NCBI RefSeq assembly: GCF_039543825.1
Contig: NZ_BAABKM010000004.1
Span: 310,001 to 374,000, forward strand
Reading direction: 5' to 3'
Length of the DNA stretch: 64,000 nt
Source of the DNA: Nocardioides conyzicola
GTDB lineage: Bacteria > Actinomycetota > Actinomycetes > Propionibacteriales > Nocardioidaceae
How positions within the stretch are numbered: position 1 is the first letter of the stretch; each line of letters begins with the position of its first letter. The position numbers were made by a program, and so were the translations under genes. Shown in pieces: positions 1-8,363 of the stretch. The notes beneath the pieces are model-generated. The model was not told where the DNA came from and did not search any database. It worked only from the letters and a program-made list of their open reading frames with translations.

Positions 1-87
1 GCCAAGGTGACGCTCACCCTCACGGCCACCACCACGAACGACGGCGGTCGGGTGACCAGGAAGGCGACCGTCAGGGTCAGCCGCTGA
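1..87 (+). CDS. C-terminal end of an unidentified protein (partial)
   Basis: The window opens inside a reading frame that gives 28 residues before a TGA at 85-87. The visible tail is rich in Thr and Val and alternates hydrophobic residues (AKVTLTLTATTTNDGG, then ATVRVSR), like the last beta strands of an Ig-like or PKD-like domain of a surface or secreted protein. The start lies outside the window, so function cannot be assigned. The next gene begins 46 nt downstream on the same strand. Confidence 0.5.
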   Translation, partial: AKVTLTLTATTTNDGGRVTRKATVRVSR

Positions 88-133
88 TCGGCCCTCTCCC
101 CCACTTGTCGGCACAAGTGCTTGAATCTGGGCT

Positions 134-1333
134 GTGACCCTGCCCACCGCGCGTCCGGCCCCGACCGCACTGCGACGCGTCGACCGGGCGGTGAGCGAGT
201 ACGGCGACGCCGGGTCGGCCTGGCTGGCCGCGATGTGGCAGGCGGACCCCCTGGCCGACGCGGTGGTCAACGACCCGACGGGCAGGGGTGCCGCGCGGAC
301 GGTGCGCACCCTGATGACGGAGGGACTGGCCGCCGTCACCGACCCGGAGCCGTCCGTGGGCGCGCTGCTCGAGCAGCTCACCGAGGAGCCCGCGTGGCTC
401 GACCGCGACCGGTTGGACCGCGCGAGCGACGTGCTCGTGCGCTACAGCGCCCAGTGGGGGCTGGTGCTGGGAGCTGCCTCGTTGCTCGCCGGCGCCGACA
501 ACTGGATCGCCGCCAAGCCGCTGCTGCTGACGGGCCGCTACGGCCAGCAGCCCGCCGTCCGCTCCATCGAGGTCGGCTCGTGGCTCTCCCAGGTCGTCGC
601 ACCGGGCGGCATGGCGATCGACGCGCCCGGCTTCCAGCACACGGTGCGCGTCCGGATGATCCACGCGCACGTCCGCAAGCACATCCGCACCCACGCCGAG
701 TGGGACGAGGAGGCGTGGGGCGTCCCGATCCCCCAGCCCTACATGGCGTTCACGCTCGCCGAGTTCGGGCACATCTCGCTCGCTGCGATGGTCTCCCTCG
801 GCGTGCGGCTGCGGGACGACGAGCTCGCCGACATCTACCACCTGTGGCGCTACGTCGGGCACGTGATCGGCGTCGACCCGGCGCTCAACCCGGTCGACGA
901 GGCCGACCAGGTCCGGATCGAGGAGCTCTACCACCTCACCTCCCCCGGGCCGGACCAGTACAGCCAGGAGTTTTGCCGAGCCCTCACCGAGGACTACCTC
1001 GCACCGCAGCTCGCCACCATGCTCCGCGGACCGGCGCGCTTCCGCGAGGACGTCGCCCGGCGCGCGATGTACGGCATGTCGCGGGTCTTCCTCGGGGACG
1101 AGGCGGCGGACGCCCTCGGCGTACCGGACGGCGCGGCGAAGCACGTGGTCCGCGCCGTACGCCCGGTGCTGTTCGGCCTCGACCAGGCCCGCCTGCGCGT
1201 GCTCGGCCGCGACCGGGTCACCGCCCGCGGCTATGCGGCGCGCGACGTCGAGATGGCCCGGCTCAAGGCGGAGAACGGCATGACGCACGACCTGGTCGAC
1301 GCCGTACCCGGTGCCGTCGGCGCCAGCGGCTGA
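134..1333 (+). CDS. MpaB-like oxygenase family protein (DUF2236)
   Basis: A 399-residue soluble protein with a GTG start. It resembles the oxygenase MpaB/DUF2236 family, proposed haem-dependent oxygenases related to latex-clearing protein. Family-like features are the His-rich helix RMIHAHVRKHIRTHAEW near residue 175 and the following GVPIPQPYMAFTLAEFGHIS segment, then LWRYVGHVIGVDPALNP near residue 238, the region where haem-ligating histidines are expected. Length is normal for the family. No signal peptide or membrane segment is seen. It stands alone, about 100 nt upstream of a secreted-protein gene. The substrate is unknown; the family call is recognition of sequence character, not a search result. 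Confidence 0.7.
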   Translation: MTLPTARPAPTALRRVDRAVSEYGDAGSAWLAAMWQADPLADAVVNDPTGRGAARTVRTLMTEGLAAVTDPEPSVGALLEQLTEEPAWLDRDRLDRASDVLVRYSAQWGLVLGAASLLAGADNWIAAKPLLLTGRYGQQPAVRSIEVGSWLSQVVAPGGMAIDAPGFQHTVRVRMIHAHVRKHIRTHAEWDEEAWGVPIPQPYMAFTLAEFGHISLAAMVSLGVRLRDDELADIYHLWRYVGHVIGVDPALNPVDEADQVRIEELYHLTSPGPDQYSQEFCRALTEDYLAPQLATMLRGPARFREDVARRAMYGMSRVFLGDEAADALGVPDGAAKHVVRAVRPVLFGLDQARLRVLGRDRVTARGYAARDVEMARLKAENGMTHDLVDAVPGAVGASG

Positions 1334-1430
1334 CCTACGTCGCGACCGGCGTCGTGCGGAGGGTCTGTAACGCCTGCGCCTCCGCCAACGCTTCAGACAG
1401 CAGGAGACATCACTGCTCGGAGGAGTCCTC

Positions 1431-2609
1431 GTGCGACTGATCGGCATGGCCACCGGCCTGCTCACCACGCTCGCGCTTGTCGCTGTGCCGACCGCAGTGG
1501 CGGCCGACACGGGGGTCGCGGCCTCGAGCGCCTCGCACCGAGCGGCGGCGAAACCACGCATCACGGCGTCAGCCGCCGTCCCCGGACGCGGCGGCTTCGT
1601 GCACGCTGCGGCGACCAGGAGCGGGAAGTTCCTGTTCATCAGCGGACCCCGCGGGCTGACGAAGTACCGCATCACCCCTCACCGAATCGTCCGGCTCGGC
1701 ACCGCACCGCAGCTCGCTCAGCTCCACCCCACGCCGCATCCGTTCGTGCTGCATGCCAACGGCGAGTTCGCCTACATGCCGCACGAGGTCGGCGACCACG
1801 TCGTCCTGCGGGTCATCGACCTCCGGCGCGACACCCCCCGTCTCGTGCGGAGCGTGCGCGTGCCGTCGGCGACCTACTTCACCGACGTCGCCATCAGCCC
1901 GCGACGGGGCCGGTTCCTCTACGTCCTCGTCGAGGGCGGGATCCGCAGGTTCCAGCTGGAGGTGCCGGGCTTCCCCGAGTACGCCGACCGGGCACCGATC
2001 GACGGCAGACGTCTGGCGGTGCGACCGCCCCTGGGCAACGAGCTGGCGGTCGGCGACACGTCGTCGGAGACCACCCCCGACGGCGAGGTCCTGCGCTCCA
2101 GGCTGTCGGGCCACGAGACCGACGACGCCGCGCTGACGACCGTGGCCGAGGCCCCGTTGACGGTCGCGGGACGCGAGGACGAGGACCTCGTGGTCCTGGA
2201 CCTCATGTTCTCGCCACGAGGGGCCTCGATCTACGTCACGCTCCTGGGTCAGCCGTCCGCGTGCGAGGGCGAGTGCGGGGAGCTGGACCGGACGAGCATC
2301 CTGCGCTTTCGTACCAGTGGCGGGCTGGCGCCGAAGGAGGTCATCACCGCGAAGCACGAGTTCGCCCTCGAGGGCATGAACGCGAAAGGCACGCGCCTCT
2401 ACGGGATCGAGCCGGCGACCACCTGGCCGTCTAACCGCGACGCGACGGTGGTCTGGTACGACGCCCACCTGCGCAGGGAGCACCGCCTCACCGGCTTCCG
2501 AGCCGCCGAGACCCTGACGGTCTCCCAGCGCGGCGACACGCGCAACCTCGTCTACGTGGTCTACGGCAAGGGCAAGGGCCTGCGCGTCAGCTCGGTCCGC
2601 GTCCCCTGA
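1431..2609 (+). CDS. Secreted protein, probably beta-propeller
   Basis: A 392-residue protein starting with GTG, preceded by a GGAGGA Shine-Dalgarno at about 1420. The N terminus is a Sec signal peptide (MRLIGMATGLLTTLALVAV, then an Ala-rich cleavage region near residue 25). The mature part has repeated short strands such as GGFVHAAATRSGKFLFISG, FTDVAISPRRGRFLYVLV and VLDLMFSPRGASIYVTLL. These look like blades of a lactonase or YncE-type propeller. No catalytic motif is evident, so it may be a binding protein. It converges on the XRE regulator gene that ends 16 nt downstream on the other strand. Confidence 0.6.
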   Translation: MRLIGMATGLLTTLALVAVPTAVAADTGVAASSASHRAAAKPRITASAAVPGRGGFVHAAATRSGKFLFISGPRGLTKYRITPHRIVRLGTAPQLAQLHPTPHPFVLHANGEFAYMPHEVGDHVVLRVIDLRRDTPRLVRSVRVPSATYFTDVAISPRRGRFLYVLVEGGIRRFQLEVPGFPEYADRAPIDGRRLAVRPPLGNELAVGDTSSETTPDGEVLRSRLSGHETDDAALTTVAEAPLTVAGREDEDLVVLDLMFSPRGASIYVTLLGQPSACEGECGELDRTSILRFRTSGGLAPKEVITAKHEFALEGMNAKGTRLYGIEPATTWPSNRDATVVWYDAHLRREHRLTGFRAAETLTVSQRGDTRNLVYVVYGKGKGLRVSSVRVP

Positions 2610-2624
2610 CGCCGCCCGCCCCGG

Positions 2625-3503
2625 TCAGCGCCTCGACGTCGCTGGGACGTCCTGGACGCTCTGGACGCCGGCGAGCAGCGCCAGCCGGAAACGGCTCTCG
2701 TCCTCCGTGCCGGGGGCAGCGGTCATCACGACGATCTTGAGGTCGGCCTCGCCGTCGGTAAGGGTGTCGCAGTCGATGGCGATGGGTCCGACGGCCGGGT
2801 GGTGGACGACCTTGCGGTCCTCGCGGTGTGCGCTGACCGTGCCCTCGACCCACAGCTCGGCGAAGCGGGCGTTGCCGGCCAGCAGGCTGCGGACCACGTG
2901 CGCCAGTCGCGGGTCGTCGGGGAAGCGTCCGGTGGCGCGACGCAGGTCGGAGGCCACGGCGGCCTCGGTGTGGGCCTGGTCCTGGACGACGACCAGCCAC
3001 TGAGCGACCGCCGGGCCGTCGGCTGCGAGGGGAAAGACGCACCGGGCGAAGTTCCGCACCGGAACCGGGACCCTGGCAGGGTCTCCGAGGAGGGCCGCCC
3101 AGTTGCGGTTCCACCAGACCAGCTGCCAGTCGGCAGCGAAGACGGCGACCGCCGCGTCACCCAAGCGGGACAGCAGCCGGTGGACACTGGGAGTGAGGTG
3201 GTCCGAGACCCGGCCGCTGTCGGGGGGCACGAGCGAAGCCAACCGGAACAGGTGGTCCCGCTCTGCGGTGCTCAGCTGCAGGGCCCGGGCCAGCGCGGCG
3301 ACGACCTGGGCCGACGGAGTCGTGGCACGGCCCTGCTCCAGCCGGACGACGTAGTCGACCGAGACTCCGGCCAGCTCGGCCAGCTCCTCGCGACGCAGCC
3401 CGGTGGTCCGCCGGCCGTGCCGGGCCGGAAGCCCCGCGTCGGACGGTGCGAGCCGGTCGCGCCACGCACGGATGGTGGAGCCCAGGGCATTCGTCGCCGT
3501 CAT
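2625..3503 (-). CDS. XRE-family regulator with MmyB-like ligand domain
   Basis: A 292-residue DNA-binding regulator. Residues about 8-75 form a helix-turn-helix (TTGLRREELAELAGVSVDYV, then RLEQGRATTPSAQV). The C-terminal two thirds match the MmyB-like domain thought to bind small ligands (VFAADWQLVWWNRNWAALLG, ending in TAAPGTEDESRFRLALL). I chose the ATG at 3503; upstream in-frame codons are not supported and would run into the divergent gene. The SDR gene at 3615 is divergent, the classic arrangement for a regulator and its target. A second member of this family lies at 23201-24058. Confidence 0.85.
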   Translation of the reverse strand: MTATNALGSTIRAWRDRLAPSDAGLPARHGRRTTGLRREELAELAGVSVDYVVRLEQGRATTPSAQVVAALARALQLSTAERDHLFRLASLVPPDSGRVSDHLTPSVHRLLSRLGDAAVAVFAADWQLVWWNRNWAALLGDPARVPVPVRNFARCVFPLAADGPAVAQWLVVVQDQAHTEAAVASDLRRATGRFPDDPRLAHVVRSLLAGNARFAELWVEGTVSAHREDRKVVHHPAVGPIAIDCDTLTDGEADLKIVVMTAAPGTEDESRFRLALLAGVQSVQDVPATSRR

Positions 3504-3614
3504 CGCTCCATCATCCCTCGCGACAGCACCATCGACGGCGGCGTGGGTGGTACGGCGACTCCTACCGTCGCCTCGTCCCTGGCCGACCGCTGCCCGAGTC
3601 CGCACGATCGACCC
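3504..3614. promoter_or_regulatory. Divergent intergenic region with an inverted repeat
   Basis: This 111-bp gap separates the XRE regulator from the SDR gene. It contains GGCGAC at 3554-3559 and GTCGCC at 3567-3572, a perfect 6-bp inverted repeat with a 7-nt spacer. It may be the operator of the adjacent regulator; the arms are short enough to arise by chance in GC-rich DNA. Confidence 0.3.
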
Positions 3615-4316
3615 ATGACCATCACCTTCATCACCGGGGCCAACAAGGGCCTCGGCCTCGAGACCGCCCGTCGCCTCCTCGAGCTCGGCCACACCGTCAT
3701 CCTGGGCGCACGCGACCGCGAGCTCGGCACCGCCGCCGCAGGCCGCCTCGGCGGCCGCTTCGTCCAGATCGACGTCACCGACGACCACTCCGTGCGCGCC
3801 GCAGCCGCCGACGTCGAGGCCCACGAGGGCCTCGTCGACGTGCTCGTCAACAACGCCGGCGTCGGCGGCACCTACGGCGTCGACGTGGCCGACCTGAGCG
3901 GGAGCGACGTCCTCGACGTCTTCGACGTCAATGTCGCGGGCGTCGTCCGCACCACCACTGCCTTCCTTCCGCTGCTACGTCGGTCCGCCGACCCCGTCAT
4001 CGTCAACGTCAGCAGCGGAATGGGGTCCCTCGAGCACACCCATGACCCGTCCCGCGCCGAGTCACAGGTCGTCGCACCGATCTACACGGCCTCCAAGGCC
4101 GCACTCACCATGCTGACCACGCAGTACGCCAAGGCGTTCCCTGACGTCCGGGTCAACGCCGCCGACCCCGGCTACACCGCCACCGACCTCAACGCCCACA
4201 GCGGTCCGCAGACCGTCACCGAGGGCACCGACGCCGTCGTCTCCCTCGCGACCGAGGGCCCGGGCCACGCCTCCGGGCGCTTCGTGGACCGGCACGGTGA
4301 GACCTCCTGGTCCTGA
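3615..4316 (+). CDS. Short-chain dehydrogenase/reductase
   Basis: A 233-residue classical SDR using NAD(P). The nucleotide-binding turn is TGANKGLGLETARRL (residues 6-20). The NNAG motif follows (VDVLVNNAGVG), the catalytic Ser is in VIVNVSSGMGSLE, and YTASKAALT gives the YxxxK pair. The expected PG motif is in NAADPGYTATDLN. Length is normal. The ATG at 3615 directly precedes the glycine-rich motif; upstream in-frame sequence is not protein-like. It is transcribed divergently from the XRE regulator, which probably controls it. The substrate is unknown; the arrangement fits a small detoxification unit. Confidence 0.88.
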   Translation: MTITFITGANKGLGLETARRLLELGHTVILGARDRELGTAAAGRLGGRFVQIDVTDDHSVRAAAADVEAHEGLVDVLVNNAGVGGTYGVDVADLSGSDVLDVFDVNVAGVVRTTTAFLPLLRRSADPVIVNVSSGMGSLEHTHDPSRAESQVVAPIYTASKAALTMLTTQYAKAFPDVRVNAADPGYTATDLNAHSGPQTVTEGTDAVVSLATEGPGHASGRFVDRHGETSWS

Positions 4317-4417
4317 CGGCGCTCCCGGCCACCGGCCGCTCGCACCGGTTTCGCGCTGCCGACCGATGGGGACGACCAACGCATGACGGCGACAGCGCAT
4401 CTCTCCGGCCGGCACCG

Positions 4418-4825
4418 ATGAGCCGTTTCCCGCAGCTGCTGCAGACGGTCATCGATGCCGAGGACGTGCGCGGCCTGGCCGAGTTCTACCGCCAGCTGCT
4501 CGGCTACACCTACCGTCCCGGCGACGAGCCGCGCGCTGACGACGAGGCCGAGTGGCTGGTCCTGCGGGACGAGGCCGGGACCAATCGGTTGGCGTTCCAG
4601 TATGCCGAGCACGTCGAGCCGACCACGTGGCCGTCAGCTGATGTCCCGATGCAGATGCACCTCGACTGCACCGTGACGGGCCGCGGCGAGCTCGAGCGCC
4701 ACCGGGCACGGGCCGAGTCGCTCGGCGCGCGGATGCTGGTCGACGACTCCGACGACTCCGACGAGCCGCTGTACGTGTTCGCGGACCCAGCTGGGCACCC
4801 GTTCTGCATCTTCGTCGCCAGCTGA
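4418..4825 (+). CDS. VOC-family (glyoxalase/bleomycin-resistance fold) protein
   Basis: A 135-residue single-chain VOC protein with two beta-alpha-beta-beta-beta modules. The first is QTVIDAEDVRGLAEFYRQLLG followed by EWLVLRDEAGTNRLAFQ. The second starts at MQMHLDCTVTG and ends in PLYVFADPAGHPFCIFV, the typical DPAGHPFC C-terminal strand. Actinobacteria have many such proteins, acting in metal-dependent detoxification or simply binding ligands; not all metal positions are obvious here, so no reaction is proposed. It lies 101 nt after the SDR gene on the same strand and may share its transcript. Confidence 0.8.
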   Translation: MSRFPQLLQTVIDAEDVRGLAEFYRQLLGYTYRPGDEPRADDEAEWLVLRDEAGTNRLAFQYAEHVEPTTWPSADVPMQMHLDCTVTGRGELERHRARAESLGARMLVDDSDDSDEPLYVFADPAGHPFCIFVAS

Positions 4826-4865
4826 CACCACCACGGGTGTCGCGGGGCCGCCGTCAGCGAGCTGC

Positions 4866-5630
4866 TCAGGACTCGGTGCGGATCAGGGCGAGGCGTTGCA
4901 GCAGGTCCTCGAGGGAGTCCTCGAACTCGATCGCGGAGTGGTCCTCGCGCAGCGGCGACTTGAGGCGACGGACGCTGGGGTACGGAGCCAGAGACGTGTC
5001 CACGTCGTCCTCGACCACGTCGAGCGGCCCCAGGTCGGCCCCCAGCGCGGCGACCTCGAGCAGCAGGTGGCCGAGCAGGAAACTGGTGAAGGCGCGGTAG
5101 GCCTCGACGGTCGCCTGGTCGCTGAACCCCTCGCTCTGCAGCCCCGTGAGGAACGCCTCGACCCAGCGCAGGCTCCGCAACGGCGGGCGCAGCCACGGCG
5201 CTTCCGCGGGTCGGGAGGCGACCAGGGGGAACGCCTTGGGATGCGTCAGCGCGACCCGGCGTACTCCGTGGGCGAGCCGTTGCAGGTAGTCCTGCCAGCC
5301 GTGCTCGGGCGTCGCCAGCACGTCCGGGTCTGCCTCCATCTCGTCGACGATGCGCTCGACGACGGCATCGAGGAGCAGCTCCCGGCTGCGCACGTACCGG
5401 TAGAGCGACATGGCCTCCACGCCGAGCAGCGTGCCGAGCCGTCGCATCGACAAGCCCGGGAGCCCGTTGTCGTCGATGAACGCGACCGCAGCATCGACGA
5501 TGCGCTCGCGATTCAGCGGCACCCGGTCCGACGGCCGCTCCTCGCCGCGGACCACGGCTGCGTCCGCGTCGGGAAGGCCATCGGCGGCTGAGCCGTCGGG
5601 CTCGTCACCGCGCCCTGTTGCGTTGGCCAT
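4866..5630 (-). CDS. TetR-family transcriptional regulator
   Basis: A 254-residue repressor-type protein. After a disordered 40-residue N-terminal tail comes the TetR helix-turn-helix (RERIVDAAVAFIDDNG, GLSMRRLGTLLGVEAMSLYR, YVRSRELLLDAVVERI). The all-helical C-terminal half contains AYRAFTSFLLGHLLLEVAAL, typical of the TetR C-terminal ligand and dimer domain. The start is set by a strong AGGAGG six bases upstream of the ATG at 5630; a longer reading frame to 5669 lacks such a site. It is divergent from the envelope cluster starting at 5811, with 180 bp between, and its target is unknown. Confidence 0.85.
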   Translation of the reverse strand: MANATGRGDEPDGSAADGLPDADAAVVRGEERPSDRVPLNRERIVDAAVAFIDDNGLPGLSMRRLGTLLGVEAMSLYRYVRSRELLLDAVVERIVDEMEADPDVLATPEHGWQDYLQRLAHGVRRVALTHPKAFPLVASRPAEAPWLRPPLRSLRWVEAFLTGLQSEGFSDQATVEAYRAFTSFLLGHLLLEVAALGADLGPLDVVEDDVDTSLAPYPSVRRLKSPLREDHSAIEFEDSLEDLLQRLALIRTES

Positions 5631-5810
5631 CGGTCCTCCTTGCAGCCGAGGGTACGGGCGCACACCCACCCGGGTGGCTCGCCAGGACTTTCTCCTCCTT
5701 CACCCGCATGCCTGGGGGCGGGCTGGGCACCGACGAGGAAAGAGGCTTACGTCGTAAGGCAGTGGCGTGGGAGTCGCTGCCGGCGAGGCCGAGAGACGTG
5801 GGAGGGCCAG

Positions 5811-6083
5811 ATGGCCGGGAAGTTGTCATTCACCGTCGGGTTCGGAGCCGGATACGTGCTGGGCGCACGGGCGGGTCGCGAGCGGTACCAGCAGATCGCA
5901 GGGAAGGCCCAGCAGGTGTGGCGCGACCCGCGCGTGCAGGACAAGGCGGCGCAGGCGCAGCAGGTCGTGAAGGAGAAGGCGGACCAGGCGGGGCAGGTCG
6001 TGAAGGAGAAGGTCGCATCGGCGGGGTCCTCGAACGACCACTCGTCGACGACGCCCGGCACCACCGGTGGGAAGCTGCCGTGA
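5811..6083 (+). CDS. YtxH-like small membrane-associated protein
   Basis: A 90-residue protein. The N terminus (KLSFTVGFGAGYVLGARAGR) is a glycine-rich single membrane helix with the GYVLGARAGRERY signature of YtxH-like proteins. The rest is a charged helix with repeated KEKADQAGQVVKEKV character, probably a coiled coil. The ATG at 5811 has GGGAGGG just upstream. The stop codon overlaps the next start by 4 nt (GTGA). It is the first gene of a five-gene cluster running to 8286. Proteins of this kind are linked to envelope stress; the exact role is unknown. Confidence 0.72.
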   Translation: MAGKLSFTVGFGAGYVLGARAGRERYQQIAGKAQQVWRDPRVQDKAAQAQQVVKEKADQAGQVVKEKVASAGSSNDHSSTTPGTTGGKLP

Positions 6084-6475
6084 GCCACGACGCAGGGGAC
6101 TCCACCGGTGAGCTGGTCTCCCGGCTCTCGCAGGACGTGTCCCGGCTGGTGCGCGACGAGCTGCGCCTCGCCCAGGTCGAGGTCTCCGGCAAGGCGAAGA
6201 AGGCCGGCATCGGCGCCGGCCTCCTCGGGGCGGCGGGGGCCATAGCCCTCTACGGCCTCGGCGTGCTGATTGCCACGGCCATCCTGGCGCTGGCGCTCGT
6301 CGTCGACGCCTGGCTGGCCGCGCTCATCGTCGGCGTCGTCCTGCTCGCGGTGGCCGGCATCGCGGCCCTGATCGGCAAGAAGCGGGTCGCCGAGGCAGCT
6401 CCACCCGTACCCGAACGGGCCGTCGAGAACGTCAAGCGCGACGTCGACGCGGTCAAGCACGCCCGCGACCACTGA
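6080..6475 (+). CDS. Phage-holin-family / Actinobacteriota holin-like membrane protein
   Basis: A 131-residue protein with a GTG start overlapping the previous stop (GTGA). An N-terminal amphipathic region (TGELVSRLSQDVSRLVRDEL, then RLAQVEVSGKAKKAG) precedes two hydrophobic helices (LLGAAGAIALYGLGVLIAT and AALIVGVVLLAVAGIAALIG) and a charged tail. This is the standard layout of the holin-superfamily III-like proteins found in many actinobacteria. They are not phage lysis genes but belong to housekeeping envelope clusters. Together with its neighbours it probably affects membrane or cell-wall stress tolerance. Confidence 0.75.
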   Translation: MSHDAGDSTGELVSRLSQDVSRLVRDELRLAQVEVSGKAKKAGIGAGLLGAAGAIALYGLGVLIATAILALALVVDAWLAALIVGVVLLAVAGIAALIGKKRVAEAAPPVPERAVENVKRDVDAVKHARDH

Positions 6476-6503
6476 CACTCCGATCCACGAGAGAGGCCAC
6501 GAC

Positions 6504-6881
6504 ATGGCTACGAAGGACACCCCGGACAGCCCCGGGCACGGCGCCGACGCCAGCGACACGACGGACAGCACGTCCGCGGAGGTCGCGGAGCTGCAGGCCG
6601 ACATCGAACGGACCCGCGCCGACCTGGCCGACACCGTCGACCAGCTCGCCGCGAAGCTCGACGTCAAGACCCGCGTGCGCACCAGCGTCGCCGAGACGAA
6701 GGACGAGGCCGCCGCACGGCTGCGGAAGCTGCGCGACCAGAGCACGGACGACCAGGGCAAGCCGACCCCCCGGACACTCGGCCTCGGCGGGGGCGCCCTC
6801 GCAGCCGTCCTCGCGGTCGTCGTCCTCGCCCTGTGGCGTCGCAACAACACGCCGCGACGGACCACGATCCGGAAGCGCTGA
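6504..6881 (+). CDS. DUF3618 domain protein
   Basis: A 125-residue protein. The conserved DUF3618 block is AELQADIERTRADLADTVDQ followed by LAAKLDVKTRVR (residues about 29-62). A Lys/Arg/Glu-rich linker leads to one C-terminal membrane helix (GGGALAAVLAVVVLALW) and a short basic tail. It is preceded by a GAGAGAGG-like Shine-Dalgarno, and its stop overlaps the next start by one base (TGATG). DUF3618 genes sit next to YtxH and holin-like genes in many actinobacteria; function is not established. Confidence 0.8.
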   Translation: MATKDTPDSPGHGADASDTTDSTSAEVAELQADIERTRADLADTVDQLAAKLDVKTRVRTSVAETKDEAAARLRKLRDQSTDDQGKPTPRTLGLGGGALAAVLAVVVLALWRRNNTPRRTTIRKR

Positions 6882-7993
6882 TGCTCGGCCGAGGAAAGCA
6901 CGCGTCGCCGCCCCGGCCGGAGCCCGACGCCGCCGAGAAGCCGGACTCCCCGGCCGATCTGAGGAAGCGGTCCTGGTTCTACGTCGCCCGCAAGACCGTT
7001 CGCGAGTTCTCCGACGACCAGTGCACCGACCTGGCCGCCGCGCTGACGTACTACTCGGTCCTGGCGCTCTTCCCGGCTGCGATCGCCATCCTCTCGTTGG
7101 TGAGCCTCGTCGACCAGGGCCCCAGCACCGTGGACACGCTGCTCGGGATCCTGCGCGACATCGGCGCGTCGAGCGCCGCCGACTCTCTCGAGCCGACGCT
7201 CACCGAGCTCAGCCAGACGCAGAACTCCGGGCTCGCGCTCATCATCGGCCTCGCCGCCGCACTGTGGTCCGCGTCCGGCTACGTGGGTGCGTTCGGCCGC
7301 GGCATGAACCGCATCTACGAGATCGACGAGGGACGGCCGATCTGGAAGCTCCGCCCGGCGATGCTCCTCGTCACCCTCATCACGGTGATCCTCACGGCCG
7401 TCGTCGCCATCGGACTGGTGCTCACCGGACCGGCCGCCCAGGCGGTCGGCGACGCCATCGGCCTCGGCTCCACCGTCGTCACGGTCTGGAACATCGCGAA
7501 GTGGCCGGTCCTGCTCGGCGTCGTGATCCTCATCGTCGCGTTGCTGTACTACGCCACCCCGAACGTGAAGCAGCCGAAGTTCCGATGGATCAGCATCGGC
7601 GCCACCGTCGCCATCGTCGTGTGGATCCTCGCCTCAGCGCTGTTCGGCTTCTACGTGGCCAACTTCTCGAGCTACAACAAGACCTACGGCTCGCTGGCGG
7701 GCGTCATCGTCTTCCTCCTCTGGCTGTGGATCACCAATCTCGCGCTCCTCTTCGGCGCCGAGCTGGACGCCGAGCTCGAACGCGGCCGGCAGCTGCAGGC
7801 CGGCATGCCGGCCGAGGAGGTCATCCAGCTCCCTGCCCGCGACACCCGCAAGAGCGACAAGGCCGCCAAGAAGGAACGCGAGGACATCGAACGCGGCCGC
7901 CAGCTCCGCCTCACCCACGGTCGTGACGACGACCCCGACCACTCCGACGGACCGCAGACGTCCACCACCCCAGACGAGCGAGGGAACCGATGA
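6881..7993 (+). CDS. YihY/virulence factor BrkB family membrane protein
   Basis: A 370-residue polytopic membrane protein. The BrkB core begins with AAALTYYSVLALFPAAIAIL near residue 50. It continues through ALWSASGYVGAFGRGMNRIY, IGATVAIVVWILASALFGFY and the conserved end YGSLAGVIVFLLWLWITNLA, LLFGAELDAELERGRQ. About six membrane helices are evident. The C-terminal 70 residues are charged and probably cytoplasmic. Start and stop overlap both neighbours, so translation is coupled. Despite the older RNase BN name, the family is generally regarded as membrane transport or envelope proteins; the substrate is unknown. Confidence 0.85.
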   Translation: MLGRGKHASPPRPEPDAAEKPDSPADLRKRSWFYVARKTVREFSDDQCTDLAAALTYYSVLALFPAAIAILSLVSLVDQGPSTVDTLLGILRDIGASSAADSLEPTLTELSQTQNSGLALIIGLAAALWSASGYVGAFGRGMNRIYEIDEGRPIWKLRPAMLLVTLITVILTAVVAIGLVLTGPAAQAVGDAIGLGSTVVTVWNIAKWPVLLGVVILIVALLYYATPNVKQPKFRWISIGATVAIVVWILASALFGFYVANFSSYNKTYGSLAGVIVFLLWLWITNLALLFGAELDAELERGRQLQAGMPAEEVIQLPARDTRKSDKAAKKEREDIERGRQLRLTHGRDDDPDHSDGPQTSTTPDERGNR

Positions 7994-8286
7994 CGACCGA
8001 GACCACGTCCAGCACGTCCGCGAAGCTGCTCTACCGGCCCTGGGGCCTGGTGGCCAGCCTGCTGGGGGGCCTCATCGCCAGCCAGATCTTCCAGCAGCTC
8101 TGGAAGCGGCTCGATCCCGACAGCTCGGAGGACCCGCCCAAGCCGCTCGAGTCGGAGTACCGCTTGCGGAAGATCCTCGTCGCGGCCGCCATCCAGGGCG
8201 CCATCTTCACCGTCGTCCGAGCCCTCATCAACCGGGGCGGCGCCCGCGTCTTCGAGCGCTGGACCGGCGAGTGGCCCGGCGACTGA
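7990..8286 (+). CDS. DUF4235 small membrane protein
   Basis: A 98-residue protein overlapping the BrkB-like gene by 4 nt (ATGA). It has two hydrophobic helices (YRPWGLVASLLGGLIASQIF and ILVAAAIQGAIFTVVRALIN) flanking a charged loop, and the ending RGGARVFERWTGEWPGD, which is the DUF4235 pattern. It closes the envelope cluster; the next gene starts 77 nt later. Function unknown; its persistent association with BrkB-like and DUF3618 genes suggests a shared membrane role. Confidence 0.8.
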   Translation: MTTETTSSTSAKLLYRPWGLVASLLGGLIASQIFQQLWKRLDPDSSEDPPKPLESEYRLRKILVAAAIQGAIFTVVRALINRGGARVFERWTGEWPGD

Positions 8287-8363
8287 CCAGTGCTTGTCTG
8301 ACCGACCGCTGACGGCCAGGCACGGCCGGGAATGCCCGCGTCCGGCGGGGGTACACGAGGACA

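Noticed and set aside
6080..6475. Holin-like gene as sign of a prophage
   Set aside because: It belongs to a common actinobacterial envelope cluster; no phage genes are nearby.
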